Shown here one piece after another: positions 8,588 through 17,400 of a stretch of DNA of 41,544 nucleotides. Both the position numbers and the translations under genes were made by a program. The notes beneath the pieces are model-generated. The model did no database searches. It saw only the letters and a list, made by a program, of their open reading frames with translations, and was not told the origin of the DNA. How positions within the stretch are numbered: the first letter of the stretch is position 1; the number at the start of each line of letters is the position of its first letter. Source of the DNA: Pseudomonadota bacterium (GTDB taxonomy: Bacteria; Pseudomonadota; Gammaproteobacteria; Burkholderiales; Burkholderiaceae_F); NCBI GenBank assembly GCA_021842465.1, contig JAKBZN010000021.1, forward strand, positions 1-41,544, given 5' to 3'.

Positions 8588-9547
8588 ATGTCGGTTCCCC
8601 AACAACCGCAGTGGACCCTGGAACGCATCGAGGCGCTGTTCGCGCTTCCTTTCAACGATCTGCTGTTTCGCGCGCAGCAGGTCCACCGCGAGCACTTCGA
8701 TCCCAACACGGTGCAACTCTCCACCCTGCTTTCGATCAAGACGGGAGGATGCAGCGAGGACTGCGCCTATTGTTCGCAATCGAGCCGCAACGAAACCGGC
8801 CTGCCGGCGGAAAAGCTCATGCCGGTGGCCGAAGTGGTCGACGCGGCCCGTTCGGCGAGACAGGCCGGCGCGACACGTTTCTGCATGGGCGCGGCATGGC
8901 GCAGCCCGCAGGAGCGGCACATCGATGCCCTTGCGCAGATGGTGCGGGAAGTCAAGGAACTGGGCATGGAAACCTGCATGACGCTGGGCATGCTCGACGA
9001 CGCCCAAGCGCAGGCGCTCAAGGAGGCCGGACTCGACTACTACAACCACAATCTCGACACCGATCCGGAGTACTACGGGTCGATCATCACGACCCGCACC
9101 TATGACGATCGACTGCGCACGCTACGCAGCGTGCGCGACGCCGGCATCAAGATCTGCTGCGGCGGCATCCTCGGCATGGGCGAGTCGCGCCGCCACCGTG
9201 CGGGCTTGATCGAGCAGCTCGCCAATCTCGACCCCTACCCGGAATCGGTGCCCATCAACCAACTCGTCCCGATCGCCGGCACGCCGCTCGCCGATTCCGC
9301 GCCGCTCGATCCGCTCGAATTCGTACGCACCATCGCCGTGGCGCGCATCACCATGCCGCGCGCGCACATCCGTCTCTCGGCCGGCCGGGAACAGATGGGC
9401 GATGCGACCCAGGCGCTGGCCTACCTTGCGGGCGCCAATTCGATCTTCTATGGCGAGCGCCTGCTGACCACCCACAATGCCGCCGAGAACAAGGACCGCG
9501 ACCTGCTTCAACGCCTGGGCATCCGCGCGGAATCGCTGCACAACTGA
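8588..9547 (+). CDS. bioB: Biotin synthase
   Basis: 319 residues. Radical-SAM enzyme that inserts sulfur into dethiobiotin in the last step of biotin synthesis. The CxxxCxxC iron-sulfur motif is C55, C59 and C62 ([10 protein letters not shown]). Downstream are the family sequences [29 protein letters not shown] and RLSAGREQM, and the length is normal. The ATG at 8588 has GAGGCG about ten bases upstream. No other biotin genes are adjacent, and no BirA operator dyad was seen in the short gap to copC. Confidence 0.97.
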   Translation: MSVPQQPQWTLERIEALFALPFNDLLFRAQQVHREHFDPNTVQLSTLLSIKTGGCSEDCAYCSQSSRNETGLPAEKLMPVAEVVDAARSARQAGATRFCMGAAWRSPQERHIDALAQMVREVKELGMETCMTLGMLDDAQAQALKEAGLDYYNHNLDTDPEYYGSIITTRTYDDRLRTLRSVRDAGIKICCGGILGMGESRRHRAGLIEQLANLDPYPESVPINQLVPIAGTPLADSAPLDPLEFVRTIAVARITMPRAHIRLSAGREQMGDATQALAYLAGANSIFYGERLLTTHNAAENKDRDLLQRLGIRAESLHN

Positions 9548-9611
9548 GAATTCCGTACGGGAAACCGGCGCAACCCCATGAATCCACACGGGTTATAACG
9601 GAATCAGGTGC

Positions 9612-9637
9612 AAATGCAAATTAGAATCGCTCCCGCT
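9612..9637 (+). promoter_or_regulatory. Possible Fur-type AT-rich site upstream of the small membrane protein
   Basis: An AT-rich patch AAATGCAAATTAGAATCGCT lies just after a TATAAC hexamer (9592-9597) that could be a -10 box. The AATTAGAATC core resembles one arm of Fur boxes, but the other arm (CCCGCT) is poor. It sits about 105 bases upstream of the 48-residue gene. Tentative. Confidence 0.25.
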
Positions 9638-9741
9638 CGCAAGAGCCTACGAACCGGAGGCGATCCGGTCGGCAGGCATGAGATCGCGAAGCCGGACGCG
9701 ATGCATGCCGCATCCAACAATTTCCGGCAGGGAGTCACCGC

Positions 9742-9888
9742 ATGCACCACGTCATTCACTACAGCCAGATGGAAGCCTTCCTGCACGATCCGGCGACCGC
9801 GCCGCTGATGCCCTACATGATCCCGTTCCTGATCCTTACCGTCGTGTTCCTTGTCGCGACCGCGATGGGCGCGAAGGAAAGCAACTAG
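9742..9888 (+). CDS. Small single-span membrane protein, 48 residues
   Basis: ATG at 9742, TAG at 9886-9888, and an AGGGAG ribosome binding site (9729-9734) eight bases before the start. The first ~20 residues are polar (MHHVIHYSQMEAFLHDP), followed by one hydrophobic span (PYMIPFLILTVVFLVATAMG) and a short charged tail AKESN. A strong rho-independent terminator begins ten bases after the stop, so this is the last gene of its transcript and probably a unit of its own. I do not recognise the protein. A start with ribosome binding site, a membrane-compatible composition and a dedicated terminator together argue that it is real despite its size. Confidence 0.65.
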   Translation: MHHVIHYSQMEAFLHDPATAPLMPYMIPFLILTVVFLVATAMGAKESN

Positions 9889-9898
9889 GCAGCCATTC

Positions 9899-9935
9899 CG
9901 GGCCGGGGCGCGGTGCGGCCCGGCCCGTTTTCTTC
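9899..9935 (+). terminator. Rho-independent terminator of the small membrane protein gene
   Basis: CGGGCCGGG (9899-9907) pairs perfectly with CCCGGCCCG (9919-9927) around an 11-base loop and is followed at once by TTTTCTTCTC. This is a classic plus-strand terminator placed ten bases after the stop at 9888. Confidence 0.85.
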
Positions 9936-9939
9936 TCGG

Positions 9940-9969
9940 AAAAAAAAAACAGGCCGCACGAAGGCGGCC
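9940..9969 (-). terminator. Rho-independent terminator reading on the minus strand
   Basis: GGCCGC (9952-9957) pairs with GCGGCC (9964-9969). An A-run at 9940-9949 becomes a T-run after the stem on the minus strand, which suits termination of the MFS transcript that ends at 10222. On the plus strand the stem is also followed by AATTTT, so it may work in both directions. The rest of 9970-10221 shows no gene, only a TTTTGG-rich patch. Confidence 0.65.
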
Positions 9970-10221
9970 GAATTTTGGTTTTGGTTTTCCTTGGTGTAGT
10001 TATCATTTCGGCCGGTTTTCGGCCCTTCCCCCCGTCTCCCTCCTCGCAAATCCGGTCCAGCGGGCCGATACGGCGACATCCGCTTCACGCAAGGCCCGCA
10101 GCATATTGGGGTCGTGACGCCGGAACAAGTTGCAGCGCGATCGATTCGTTGCTTTCCCACAACGGAAATCAACTTTCGACAAAATCATCCGGTGCGCGGC
10201 CCGTTGCCAGGCGATTTGCCG

Positions 10222-11445
10222 TCAGCGCACGCGGACCGCGGCGCCCGTCGCCACGACCAGCAACACCGCTACCGACCCCATCGCCCAGGAAAAATGGCCG
10301 CCGTCGAGCAGGCGTCCGATCGCGAGCGGAATGGTCGCCACGCCGATATCGAGGCCCGAATACACGAATCCATACACGCGGCCGAAGGCATCGGCGCCGA
10401 AACGCGACGCCGCCGCGTGGCGGACCAGCAAATCCCGGCTCGGCCCCGCGACGCCGGTGCCGAATCCCAGGATTGCCATCGCCGGCAGCAGCGCCGCCAC
10501 CGCCAAGGCCTTCATCGCCAACTGCGCCGGCACCACGGCCGCCAGCAGCAACGCCACCGCGATGATGCGGTCGCTGCGCGCAACGTGGCTCGCGAGAAAC
10601 CCCCCGGCAAGCATGCCCGCGGCACTGCCGAGGAGGTACGCGGTCAGCGCCGCGCTGCCCAGTGCGATCGTGATCGGATACAGGTGGGCGAGGATCGTGG
10701 GCGCAAAGTTCTGCAGGATTCCCGCCGCCCCGGTGGAAAAGTAGAAAAAGGCGAAACAGGTCCAGACCGTCGCCGATTGCAAAAAGCCGAACCGGCTCGA
10801 GGGCGACGCCGCCGTCGCCGGGGCATGCGCTCCGCCACCGTGCGAGGAATGCGCCGGGGAAACTGCGAGGTGCCCGCGCTGCGTCCACAGGAAGACACCG
10901 ACGAGGGCCGCCGCGGCAGCCGCCGCGAATCCCGCGGCATGCCAGCCCGCGGCTGCGCCCACCCCGGCCATGAAGGACGCCCCCGCCGCCCAGCCCAGGT
11001 TGCCGACCAGCCCGTGCATCGCGAACGCGTGACCCAGACGGCCCGCCGACACCCGCCGATTGAGAATCGTGAAATCGGCCGGATGGAAGATCGAATTGCC
11101 GGCCCCGGCCAGCGCCGCCGAGACCACGAGCCCGGCGTAGGAATGCGCGAACCCCAGCGCGACTCCCGAAGTGGCAAGCAAGGCGATCGCGCCCAGCAAC
11201 ATGCGCAGCGCGCCGACGCGATCGACGGCAAAGCCCGCCAAGGCCTGTCCGGTGCCGCTCACCGCGAAAAACACCGTGGTCAGGAACGCCACGTCCGTAA
11301 ACCGCAGGCCCAGGTCATGCATGATCCAGGGGAACAACGGCGGCAGCAGCAGATGGAAGAAGTGCGAGGTGCCGTGGGCCAGGCTTACGAGTCCAACGGT
11401 GCCCGCATCCCCACGCCAGGTGCGCGGAAGCGTAGCGTCGTGCAT
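10222..11445 (-). CDS. MFS transporter, fosmidomycin-resistance (FSR)-like
   Basis: 407 residues from the ATG at 11445 (an earlier ATG at 11484 would run into the divergent gene's start and adds a non-hydrophobic leader). Twelve hydrophobic segments in two halves are separated by a His/Ala-rich cytoplasmic loop (SPAHSSHGGGAHAP). The N-terminal LVSLAHGTSHFFHLLLPPLF is typical of the FSR branch of the major facilitator superfamily, whose members export fosmidomycin and other compounds by proton antiport. The true substrate is unknown. Its promoter must lie within or just upstream of the DUF2863 start, since only 37 bases separate the two starts. Confidence 0.85.
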   Translation of the reverse strand: MHDATLPRTWRGDAGTVGLVSLAHGTSHFFHLLLPPLFPWIMHDLGLRFTDVAFLTTVFFAVSGTGQALAGFAVDRVGALRMLLGAIALLATSGVALGFAHSYAGLVVSAALAGAGNSIFHPADFTILNRRVSAGRLGHAFAMHGLVGNLGWAAGASFMAGVGAAAGWHAAGFAAAAAAALVGVFLWTQRGHLAVSPAHSSHGGGAHAPATAASPSSRFGFLQSATVWTCFAFFYFSTGAAGILQNFAPTILAHLYPITIALGSAALTAYLLGSAAGMLAGGFLASHVARSDRIIAVALLLAAVVPAQLAMKALAVAALLPAMAILGFGTGVAGPSRDLLVRHAAASRFGADAFGRVYGFVYSGLDIGVATIPLAIGRLLDGGHFSWAMGSVAVLLVVATGAAVRVR

Positions 11446-11482
11446 GGTGCGATAATAGACGGCTTTCCCACCGGAACTTCCC

Positions 11483-12673
11483 ATGCGCCGATCGCGTTAC
11501 TTTTCCCGCGCCCGCCACCACGCGGACGCGGAAACCCTGTCCAAGCTCGCGCGCCGCATGTCCGAGTCCGGCAGCCGGATCGAGGATCGGATCTGGGAAC
11601 GCCGTCTGGTCGAACTGATCAATGACCGGCTCGCCCGCGGCTTCGACGAGGTGATCGATGCCGCGCTGGACGACCTGGCCGCCAACCATGCGGGCGCGTA
11701 CGACGATCTGGCCGATCTCGCCGAGTCCTGCGCCGAGAGCGGCGCACTCGAAATCGAGGGCCAGCGCTATGACGGGCTGTTGATCGCGCTCCCCGTGCTT
11801 GCCTGGTCGCGCTACAAGCTGCCGTCCGGCACGCTCCCGTCGGCGGTCGTCGACAACGCGGCGGTGCAGATCGGTGCGCACCTCGCCGCCCGGGGGGCGC
11901 GCTGCGCGGTCGCCGACACGCTCTACTCCATCGATCAGTTGCCGGAATCCCTCGGCGAGGTGCGCGACGTCGCGGAGTCGCTGTTCGACGCCGCGACACG
12001 CGGCCAGCCGCTCAAGGTCGACCAGAAGTCGCTGCGCGAACCCATCCTCATGCTCGCCGACTCGCGCTACCTGCTTGCCGCCATCCTCGTTCCCGAGGGC
12101 ACGCCCGTGTACCACTGGCAGGAAACCGGCGTCGACCCCGACTCGAAATCCGCGGCCGAACAGGCCTTCGCCGAGCAACTGACCAGCGTTCTGGCGCCGG
12201 TGATGACCGGATGCCGCTACCGGGTGCTGGCGCCCAATGCATTCCACGCGGCGCTGCGTTTCGGCGACCGGGAACTGCGGGCGTTTTCCCTGGACGCCGC
12301 GGTGTCGTATCTCAAGCTCACCTATGAACTGCTGCCCACCTCCCTGCAGGCGACCCTCGCACCCTACGAAAACAAGCGCGATCGGCCGGCAACCGAGCTG
12401 CGGATCGGCATCTCGCGCGCCGACGACGACGATGCGGTGATCGAGGGCGTGGTCTGGCCGCTGCTGGGCGACGACGAAGAGCAGGCGACCGAAGAGGTGG
12501 AAGCGGCAATCAAGCGGATGGGCATCCACAAGATCATCACCCACGCGCACCGGTTCCCGCTCGAATACTGCGACGATTGCGGCGCGCCGATGTTCCCCAA
12601 TCCATCAGGCCACTCCGTGCATACGGAACCGATGGAGGACGAGGGCGACCGGCCGGCGAGTCCGTTGCACTGA
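11483..12673 (+). CDS. DUF2863 family protein
   Basis: 396 residues, no signal peptide or membrane span, so cytoplasmic. I recognise it as DUF2863, a family of unknown function known mainly from betaproteobacteria. Features seen: an Arg-rich N-terminus (MRRSRYFSRARHH), an acidic middle, and a C-terminal YCDDCGAPMFPNPSGHSVH segment whose CxxC plus His could bind a metal. The ATG at 11483 is preceded by a weak GGAA. A second gene, for a SEC-C zinc-motif protein, follows after ten bases and is probably co-transcribed. Confidence 0.85.
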   Translation: MRRSRYFSRARHHADAETLSKLARRMSESGSRIEDRIWERRLVELINDRLARGFDEVIDAALDDLAANHAGAYDDLADLAESCAESGALEIEGQRYDGLLIALPVLAWSRYKLPSGTLPSAVVDNAAVQIGAHLAARGARCAVADTLYSIDQLPESLGEVRDVAESLFDAATRGQPLKVDQKSLREPILMLADSRYLLAAILVPEGTPVYHWQETGVDPDSKSAAEQAFAEQLTSVLAPVMTGCRYRVLAPNAFHAALRFGDRELRAFSLDAAVSYLKLTYELLPTSLQATLAPYENKRDRPATELRIGISRADDDDAVIEGVVWPLLGDDEEQATEEVEAAIKRMGIHKIITHAHRFPLEYCDDCGAPMFPNPSGHSVHTEPMEDEGDRPASPLH

Positions 12674-12683
12674 AAGGCCGCAG

Positions 12684-13430
12684 ATGAAGATCGGCCGCAA
12701 CGACCCCTGCCCCTGCGGGAGCGGAACGAAGTACAAGCGGTGCTGCATGGCCCGCGACCAGGCGCGGGAGGCGGAGGAACGCGAACACGCGGGCGCGACG
12801 GAGCGCGCGATCCGCTGGCTGGCCGAAACCCACCGGGACGCGATGGTCGCCGCCTACGAAGCCCTGCGGATCTCTCTGGCCGGGGAAGCGCGGCGCGCGG
12901 CGCTCGACGCCCTGGACGGGGAAACCGAGTCCCTGCTGCGAATCAACCTGATGGAATGGCTGCTCGCCGAGGGCAGCCTCGAGGTGGACGGGGCGCCGCG
13001 GCGCATCTCGGATCTGCTGCTCGGCACGCAGGAACTGGCATGGACGCCGGGTCAGCGCTCCTGGCTGCAGCGTCTTTCGGAACACCCGCTGCGCCTATAT
13101 GAGGTGCTCGACATCGTTCCCGGGCGCCAGATCACGCTGCGCGACGCGATCCTTCCCGACGCCGCGCCCGTCGTGATCGGCGACACGTCGGTCAGCGAAT
13201 GGGTTCCTGCCGGAGCAACCAACGGCCCGACGTACGTCGCCTGCCGTGTGCTGCCGGGCCGCGAGGGCAACGAACTGTCGGGCGCGGCATTTCCCTTCCC
13301 GCGACTCACCGGCCCCGCGGTGGCCGCGATGCTGCGCACGGCCGTGGCCGACCCCGGCAAATCCGCCGCCGACATCGGACGAGCGATCATGGCCGCGTGG
13401 GTCGAACACCTGTTCACGGAACAAGCCTAG
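12684..13430 (+). CDS. SEC-C zinc-motif protein
   Basis: 248 residues. The first 22 residues are a SEC-C motif (CPCGSGTKYKRCC), the zinc ligand set found at the C-terminus of SecA and in stand-alone proteins where it mediates protein contacts. The remainder (about 40-248) is an Arg/Glu-rich helical start and then a domain I do not recognise, containing LRLYEVLDIVPGRQITLRDA. GAAAGG lies eight bases before the ATG. It sits ten bases after the DUF2863 gene, and its 3' end overlaps the convergent RNA methyltransferase gene by 17 bases. A role in translation or protein quality control would be a guess. Confidence 0.85.
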   Translation: MKIGRNDPCPCGSGTKYKRCCMARDQAREAEEREHAGATERAIRWLAETHRDAMVAAYEALRISLAGEARRAALDALDGETESLLRINLMEWLLAEGSLEVDGAPRRISDLLLGTQELAWTPGQRSWLQRLSEHPLRLYEVLDIVPGRQITLRDAILPDAAPVVIGDTSVSEWVPAGATNGPTYVACRVLPGREGNELSGAAFPFPRLTGPAVAAMLRTAVADPGKSAADIGRAIMAAWVEHLFTEQA

Positions 13431-14277
13431 GAGGCGCCGCAGACGCGTCGCGGGGCCGCTGCGCGGCCGGGAAATCCACCCGGCGGCGCCGCTCGAACAG
13501 GCACACGGCGGCCGCCGCGGCGACATTGAGCGACTCCACCGAGCCGCTGGTCGGGATGCACACGCGCCGGGCGCACACCGCAAGCGACTCCGCGGTGATC
13601 CCCGCCCCCTCGCCGCCCAGGATCCAGCCTACCGGACGGCCCGCAGGCAGATCGGTTTCCCAGAGCGGCGCGGCATCGTGCGCAACGGCCGCGATCCACT
13701 CGCCCTGGAGCATGGCGGGCAGTTCCCGTGCCGCGACGTGCTCGCGAATGACGATCCGGAAGTGCGCGCCCATGCCCGAACGCAACACCTTCGGCGCCCA
13801 GAGGCCGGCGGTATTTCCCGACGCCAGCACGTGGCGGATCCCCGCCGCCGCCGCTGTGCGCAACAGCGTTCCGGCATTGCCCGGATCCTGGACCCCATCC
13901 AGATACAGGAGATCTTCCTGGGCGGCATACAGGGGCTCCGGACGCGGCACCGGCACCAGCAGCGTCAGGCCAACACCGCGCTCCACGGGCGCGATCCGGT
14001 CATACAACGCCGGGGCGACTTCGTAGCACGGCAGACTGCCGCCCGACGCCCCCTGCCACGCGCCGAGCAGGTCCTGCACCAGCGACGCCACCGCGCCCTG
14101 CATCGCACCGCGCCGCACCAGGAGCGCATCGACGGGAAACCGGGCGTCCCTCGCCGCCTGTGCCAAATGAAGGCCTTCCGCCAAGGTCTGGCCGAACTCG
14201 CGCGCAGCCCGCGGCGCCGTCGCGATTCGCAACCAGCGCCGGTAGGACGGGTTGGACTCGGAAGTGATCGCGATCAC
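13414..14277 (-). CDS. SpoU/TrmH-family RNA 2'-O-methyltransferase
   Basis: 287 residues. A SPOUT enzyme that would methylate a ribose 2'-OH in rRNA or tRNA using SAM. The three knot motifs are present: [29 protein letters not shown] and [16 protein letters not shown]. An N-terminal ~90-residue substrate-binding part precedes them. The start is GTG at 14277, overlapping the rnhB stop as GTGA, so it is translationally coupled and the last gene of the long operon. The target nucleotide cannot be told from sequence. The 3' end overlaps the SEC-C gene by 17 bases on the opposite strand. Confidence 0.9.
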   Translation of the reverse strand: MIAITSESNPSYRRWLRIATAPRAAREFGQTLAEGLHLAQAARDARFPVDALLVRRGAMQGAVASLVQDLLGAWQGASGGSLPCYEVAPALYDRIAPVERGVGLTLLVPVPRPEPLYAAQEDLLYLDGVQDPGNAGTLLRTAAAAGIRHVLASGNTAGLWAPKVLRSGMGAHFRIVIREHVAARELPAMLQGEWIAAVAHDAAPLWETDLPAGRPVGWILGGEGAGITAESLAVCARRVCIPTSGSVESLNVAAAAAVCLFERRRRVDFPAAQRPRDASAAPPRLVP

Positions 14278-14882
14278 AGCAGGAACCGGTCCGGGCCGCG
14301 GGCGGCGAGCGCCGCCGCCTCGCGCACCGGCGCAAAGGAGCGGCGATGGGCCCGGCACGGTCCGCGCTCGCGCAACTCCGCCAGGTGCCGCGGCGTGGGA
14401 TACCCGAAATGGTCGGCGAATCCATACCCCGGATATTGCGCATCGAGTGCCCGCAACAACCCATCGCGATGGGTCTTCGCAAGAATCGACGCGCAACTGA
14501 TTGCGGGCTCGCTGGCGTCCCCGCCGACAATCGCCCTCGCACCGATCGCCAGCCGCGGCAACGTGTTGCCGTCGATCAACGCAAACTCGGCTGCGGGCGA
14601 CAGCGCCTCGACGGCGCGTCGCATCGCCAGCAGGGTTGCCTGCAGGATGTTGTGCGCATCGATCTCCTCCACGCTCGCGACCCCCACGCTCCAGGCCAAC
14701 GCGCGCTCGCGCACTGCCTCTGCCAGGCGCTCGCGCTGCCGCGCCGACAGGCGCTTCGAATCCCGCGCCCCTTCGATCGGCCGGTCGGGATGCAGGATCA
14801 CCGCCGCGGCCACGACCGGGCCGGCAAGCGGCCCGCGGCCCGCCTCATCGACGCCGGCAACGTACCGCACGGTCTCGATCAT
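14274..14882 (-). CDS. rnhB: Ribonuclease HII
   Basis: 202 residues. Endonuclease that cuts RNA in RNA:DNA hybrids and removes misincorporated ribonucleotides. Visible motifs: [14 protein letters not shown] with the first acidic pair, [13 protein letters not shown] and [11 protein letters not shown]. The ATG at 14882 overlaps the lpxB stop in an ATGA junction; the open frame upstream of this ATG is only the shadow of lpxB. Its place directly after lpxB is the common proteobacterial arrangement. Confidence 0.96.
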   Translation of the reverse strand: MIETVRYVAGVDEAGRGPLAGPVVAAAVILHPDRPIEGARDSKRLSARQRERLAEAVRERALAWSVGVASVEEIDAHNILQATLLAMRRAVEALSPAAEFALIDGNTLPRLAIGARAIVGGDASEPAISCASILAKTHRDGLLRALDAQYPGYGFADHFGYPTPRHLAELRERGPCRAHRRSFAPVREAAALAARGPDRFLL

Positions 14883-16054
14883 TTCCCGCTCCGCCGTGCC
14901 GTATGGATCGTCTGCAGGATCGCTTCCGTCGCCAGGACCGGCGTATCGCGCCGCAGCGACTCGTGCATCGCGCAATAGCGCTCGTGCAGGCGCCGCCGCC
15001 CTCCCTCGTCGTCCAGCACGTCGAGCAGCGCGCAGGCGATCGCCGGCGCCGTCGCCCGCTCCTGTATCAGTTCTGGAACGATGGCCTCGCCGGCCAGGAT
15101 GTTGGGCAAGCCCACCCACGGCAGGTAGCCGCCGATCCGCCGCATGATCCACGCCGACGACGCCGGCATGCGGTATGCGATCACCATGGGACGCTTGTAG
15201 AGCGCCGCTTCCAGCGTTGCCGTGCCGCTGGCGACCAGCACGCCGTCGCAGGCCTCGAGACAATCGTGGGAGCGGCCGTCGAACCAGTGCAGGCGCTCCC
15301 GCACCTCCGGGCGCGACCCGATCTGCGATTCCACCATCGCCCGCAGGCTGCGATCGGCCACCGGCAGCAGAAACCGGGCGGCGGGATGCGCGCGCGCGAT
15401 CTCCTGCGCCGCATCCAGGAACACCGGGCCGATGTACTCGACTTCGGCGCGTCGGCTCCCCGGCAGCAACGCGACGAGCGGCGATCCCGCCCCGGACGCG
15501 CCGGCCAGCCCCAGCCGCGCGCGGGCGGCATCGGCATCCGGATCCATCGGAATCGCGCTCGCCAGGGGATGACCGACATAGCTCGCTGGAACCCCCGCCC
15601 GATGGTAGATCTCCTGCTCGAACGGAAACACCAGCAGCACGCGGTCGGCGGCCTTGCGGATCCGCTCGATGCGGCCACCGCGCCATGCCCAGATCGACGG
15701 GCTCACGTAGTGCACCGTGGGGATTCCCGCAGCGCGCACCTTCGTCTCGAGCGCCAGGTTGAAATCCGGCGAATCGACCCCGACCAGCGCCGCGCAGCGA
15801 CTCGCGACCAGCCGATCGAACACCTCCCTGCGCAGCCGCAACAGGCGGGGCAATTCGCGCAGCACCTCGACGTAGCCGCGCACGGAAAGCGCGCGCACGT
15901 GGTGCCAGGCTTCGCAGCCCGCCGCGATCATGCGATCGCCCGCGATGCCCGCTGCGACATAAGGCGGATCGTGCCGCCGCAGCGCCGCCACCACCGGCGC
16001 CGCGAGCAGATCCCCGGAGGCCTCTCCGGCCACGAACGCGATGCGCTCAGCCAT
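14879..16054 (-). CDS. lpxB: Lipid-A-disaccharide synthase
   Basis: 391 residues. Peripheral membrane glycosyltransferase joining lipid X and UDP-2,3-diacylglucosamine into the lipid A disaccharide. It begins [19 protein letters not shown], and further family motifs are [31 protein letters not shown] and [20 protein letters not shown]. The ATG at 16054 lies 35 bases after the lpxA stop. It overlaps rnhB by four bases at its 3' end. Confidence 0.97.
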   Translation of the reverse strand: MAERIAFVAGEASGDLLAAPVVAALRRHDPPYVAAGIAGDRMIAAGCEAWHHVRALSVRGYVEVLRELPRLLRLRREVFDRLVASRCAALVGVDSPDFNLALETKVRAAGIPTVHYVSPSIWAWRGGRIERIRKAADRVLLVFPFEQEIYHRAGVPASYVGHPLASAIPMDPDADAARARLGLAGASGAGSPLVALLPGSRRAEVEYIGPVFLDAAQEIARAHPAARFLLPVADRSLRAMVESQIGSRPEVRERLHWFDGRSHDCLEACDGVLVASGTATLEAALYKRPMVIAYRMPASSAWIMRRIGGYLPWVGLPNILAGEAIVPELIQERATAPAIACALLDVLDDEGGRRRLHERYCAMHESLRRDTPVLATEAILQTIHTARRSGK

Positions 16055-16089
16055 GCGAAAAATTCGATGCGATGTCCGCCCGGTCCCTG

Positions 16090-16881
16090 CTAGCGAACGA
16101 TCCCCCGCCCCGGAACCGCCAGAAACTCCGTGAAAACCCGCAACACGCCTGCGCAATCCGCCGCAAGTTCCGCAATCCGCGACTCCAGCGTCGCGCGCGC
16201 CTCGGCCAGCGGCAGATTTTCCCGATACACCGTGCGATACGCGCGCCGCAGTTCGGCAATCGCGTCCGACGAAAACCCGCGCCGGCGCAGCCCCTCGACG
16301 TGAACCCCATGGGCCTGCGCCGGATTCCCGCTGCACATCACATAGGGCGGAAGATCCTGCAGCAGGATCGTGCCCCCGCCGCACATGGTGTGCACCCCCA
16401 CCCGCACGAATTGGTGGACCGCCGACATGCCGCCGATGATCGCGTGGTCCGCCACCTGCACGTGGCCGGCCAGCTGCACCGCGTTGGCGAGAATCGTATT
16501 GCTGCCCACGACGCAGTCGTGCGCAACGTGGACGTAACCCATGATCCAGTTGTTCGACCCGATCCGGGTCACACCGCCCCCCTGCACCGTCCCGGTGTTG
16601 ATCAGGCAGTGCTCGCGGAACAGGTTGCCGTCGCCGATGACGAGTTGCGTGTCCTCGCCGGCGTATTTCTTGTCCTGCGGTTCGGTGCCGATCGAGCTGA
16701 AGGGAAAGATGCGGTTGTCGGCGCCGAGCATGGTGTTCCCGGCCAGCACGGCGTGCGCACCGATCGAGGTCCGGGGCCCCACGCGCACCTTCGCGCCGAT
16801 CACCGCATACGGCCCGACCTCGACGCCTTCCGCCAGTTCGGCGCCGTCCTCGACGATCGCCGTGGCATGTACGTTCGCCAT
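16090..16881 (-). CDS. lpxA: UDP-N-acetylglucosamine acyltransferase
   Basis: 263 residues. First committed step of lipid A synthesis, transferring a 3-hydroxyacyl chain from ACP to UDP-GlcNAc. The N-terminal two thirds are hexapeptide repeats of a left-handed beta helix. The catalytic His is in GYVHVAHDCVVG, and IGGMSAVHQFVRVG and the CSGNPAQAHGV segment fit the family. A C-terminal helical part follows. It starts three bases after fabZ ends. Confidence 0.97.
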   Translation of the reverse strand: MANVHATAIVEDGAELAEGVEVGPYAVIGAKVRVGPRTSIGAHAVLAGNTMLGADNRIFPFSSIGTEPQDKKYAGEDTQLVIGDGNLFREHCLINTGTVQGGGVTRIGSNNWIMGYVHVAHDCVVGSNTILANAVQLAGHVQVADHAIIGGMSAVHQFVRVGVHTMCGGGTILLQDLPPYVMCSGNPAQAHGVHVEGLRRRGFSSDAIAELRRAYRTVYRENLPLAEARATLESRIAELAADCAGVLRVFTEFLAVPGRGIVR

Positions 16882-16884
16882 CGA

Positions 16885-17400
16885 TCAGGCTCCCGGACCA
16901 CCGCACAAGCCACCCGAGGACTCCGCCGCGGCCGCGCCGCTGCCGCCGTCGACACCGGGCGCCTCGATCTGCCGGTATGCGCACATCAGCTCCGCCTCGC
17001 ACGCGACCTGCCCGTCGACCAGCGTGCGGCCGATGAACTTGGCGATCCCCCGCATTTCGCGCTCCATCGACACTTCGAGCCGCATCTGATCGCCGGGCAT
17101 GATCGGCCGCTTGAAGCGCGCCTTGTCGATGCCGGCGAAGTAGTACAGCCCGTCCGAGTGTGCCTTCTGGCCGTGGGTCACGAACGCCAGAATCGCCGCC
17201 GCCTGTGCCATCGATTCGAGGATCAGGACCCCGGGCATGACCGGATAGTGGGGGAAATGCCCGGTGAACACCGGCTCGTTGGCCGACACGTTCTTGAGCG
17301 CGACGATGCGCTTGCCGGGTTCGACCTCCAGCACCCGATCGACCAGAATGATCGGAAAGCGGTGGGGCAACAGGGACAGGATTTCGCGAATGTCCATCAT
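16885..17400 (-). CDS. fabZ: 3-hydroxyacyl-ACP dehydratase FabZ with extended C-terminus
   Basis: 171 residues from the ATG at 17400, which overlaps the lpxD stop by four bases; a second ATG follows immediately. It dehydrates 3-hydroxyacyl-ACP in fatty acid elongation and shares the 3-hydroxymyristoyl-ACP pool with LpxA and LpxD. The hot-dog fold motifs are intact: [14 protein letters not shown], then [20 protein letters not shown] with the active-site His and Glu. FabZ is usually about 145-155 residues. Here the core ends near AYRQIE and a Gly/Ala/Ser-rich tail ([16 protein letters not shown] and a little more) adds about 25 residues, probably disordered. Confidence 0.96.
   Translation of the reverse strand: MMDIREILSLLPHRFPIILVDRVLEVEPGKRIVALKNVSANEPVFTGHFPHYPVMPGVLILESMAQAAAILAFVTHGQKAHSDGLYYFAGIDKARFKRPIMPGDQMRLEVSMEREMRGIAKFIGRTLVDGQVACEAELMCAYRQIEAPGVDGGSGAAAAESSGGLCGGPGA

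Noticed and set aside
9885-10188. Minus-strand open frames (95 and 61 residues) across the terminators
   Set aside because: They run through two hairpins and the A/T runs, have no start signal, and no protein-like pattern.
10114-11625. 503-residue plus-strand open frame opposite the MFS gene
   Set aside because: Arg/Gln/His-rich composition typical of the antisense of a high-GC membrane protein gene; the MFS frame is clearly the coding one.
14883-15686. Extension of the rnhB frame upstream of 14882
   Set aside because: Shadow of lpxB; RNase HII begins with [17 protein letters not shown] at 14882.
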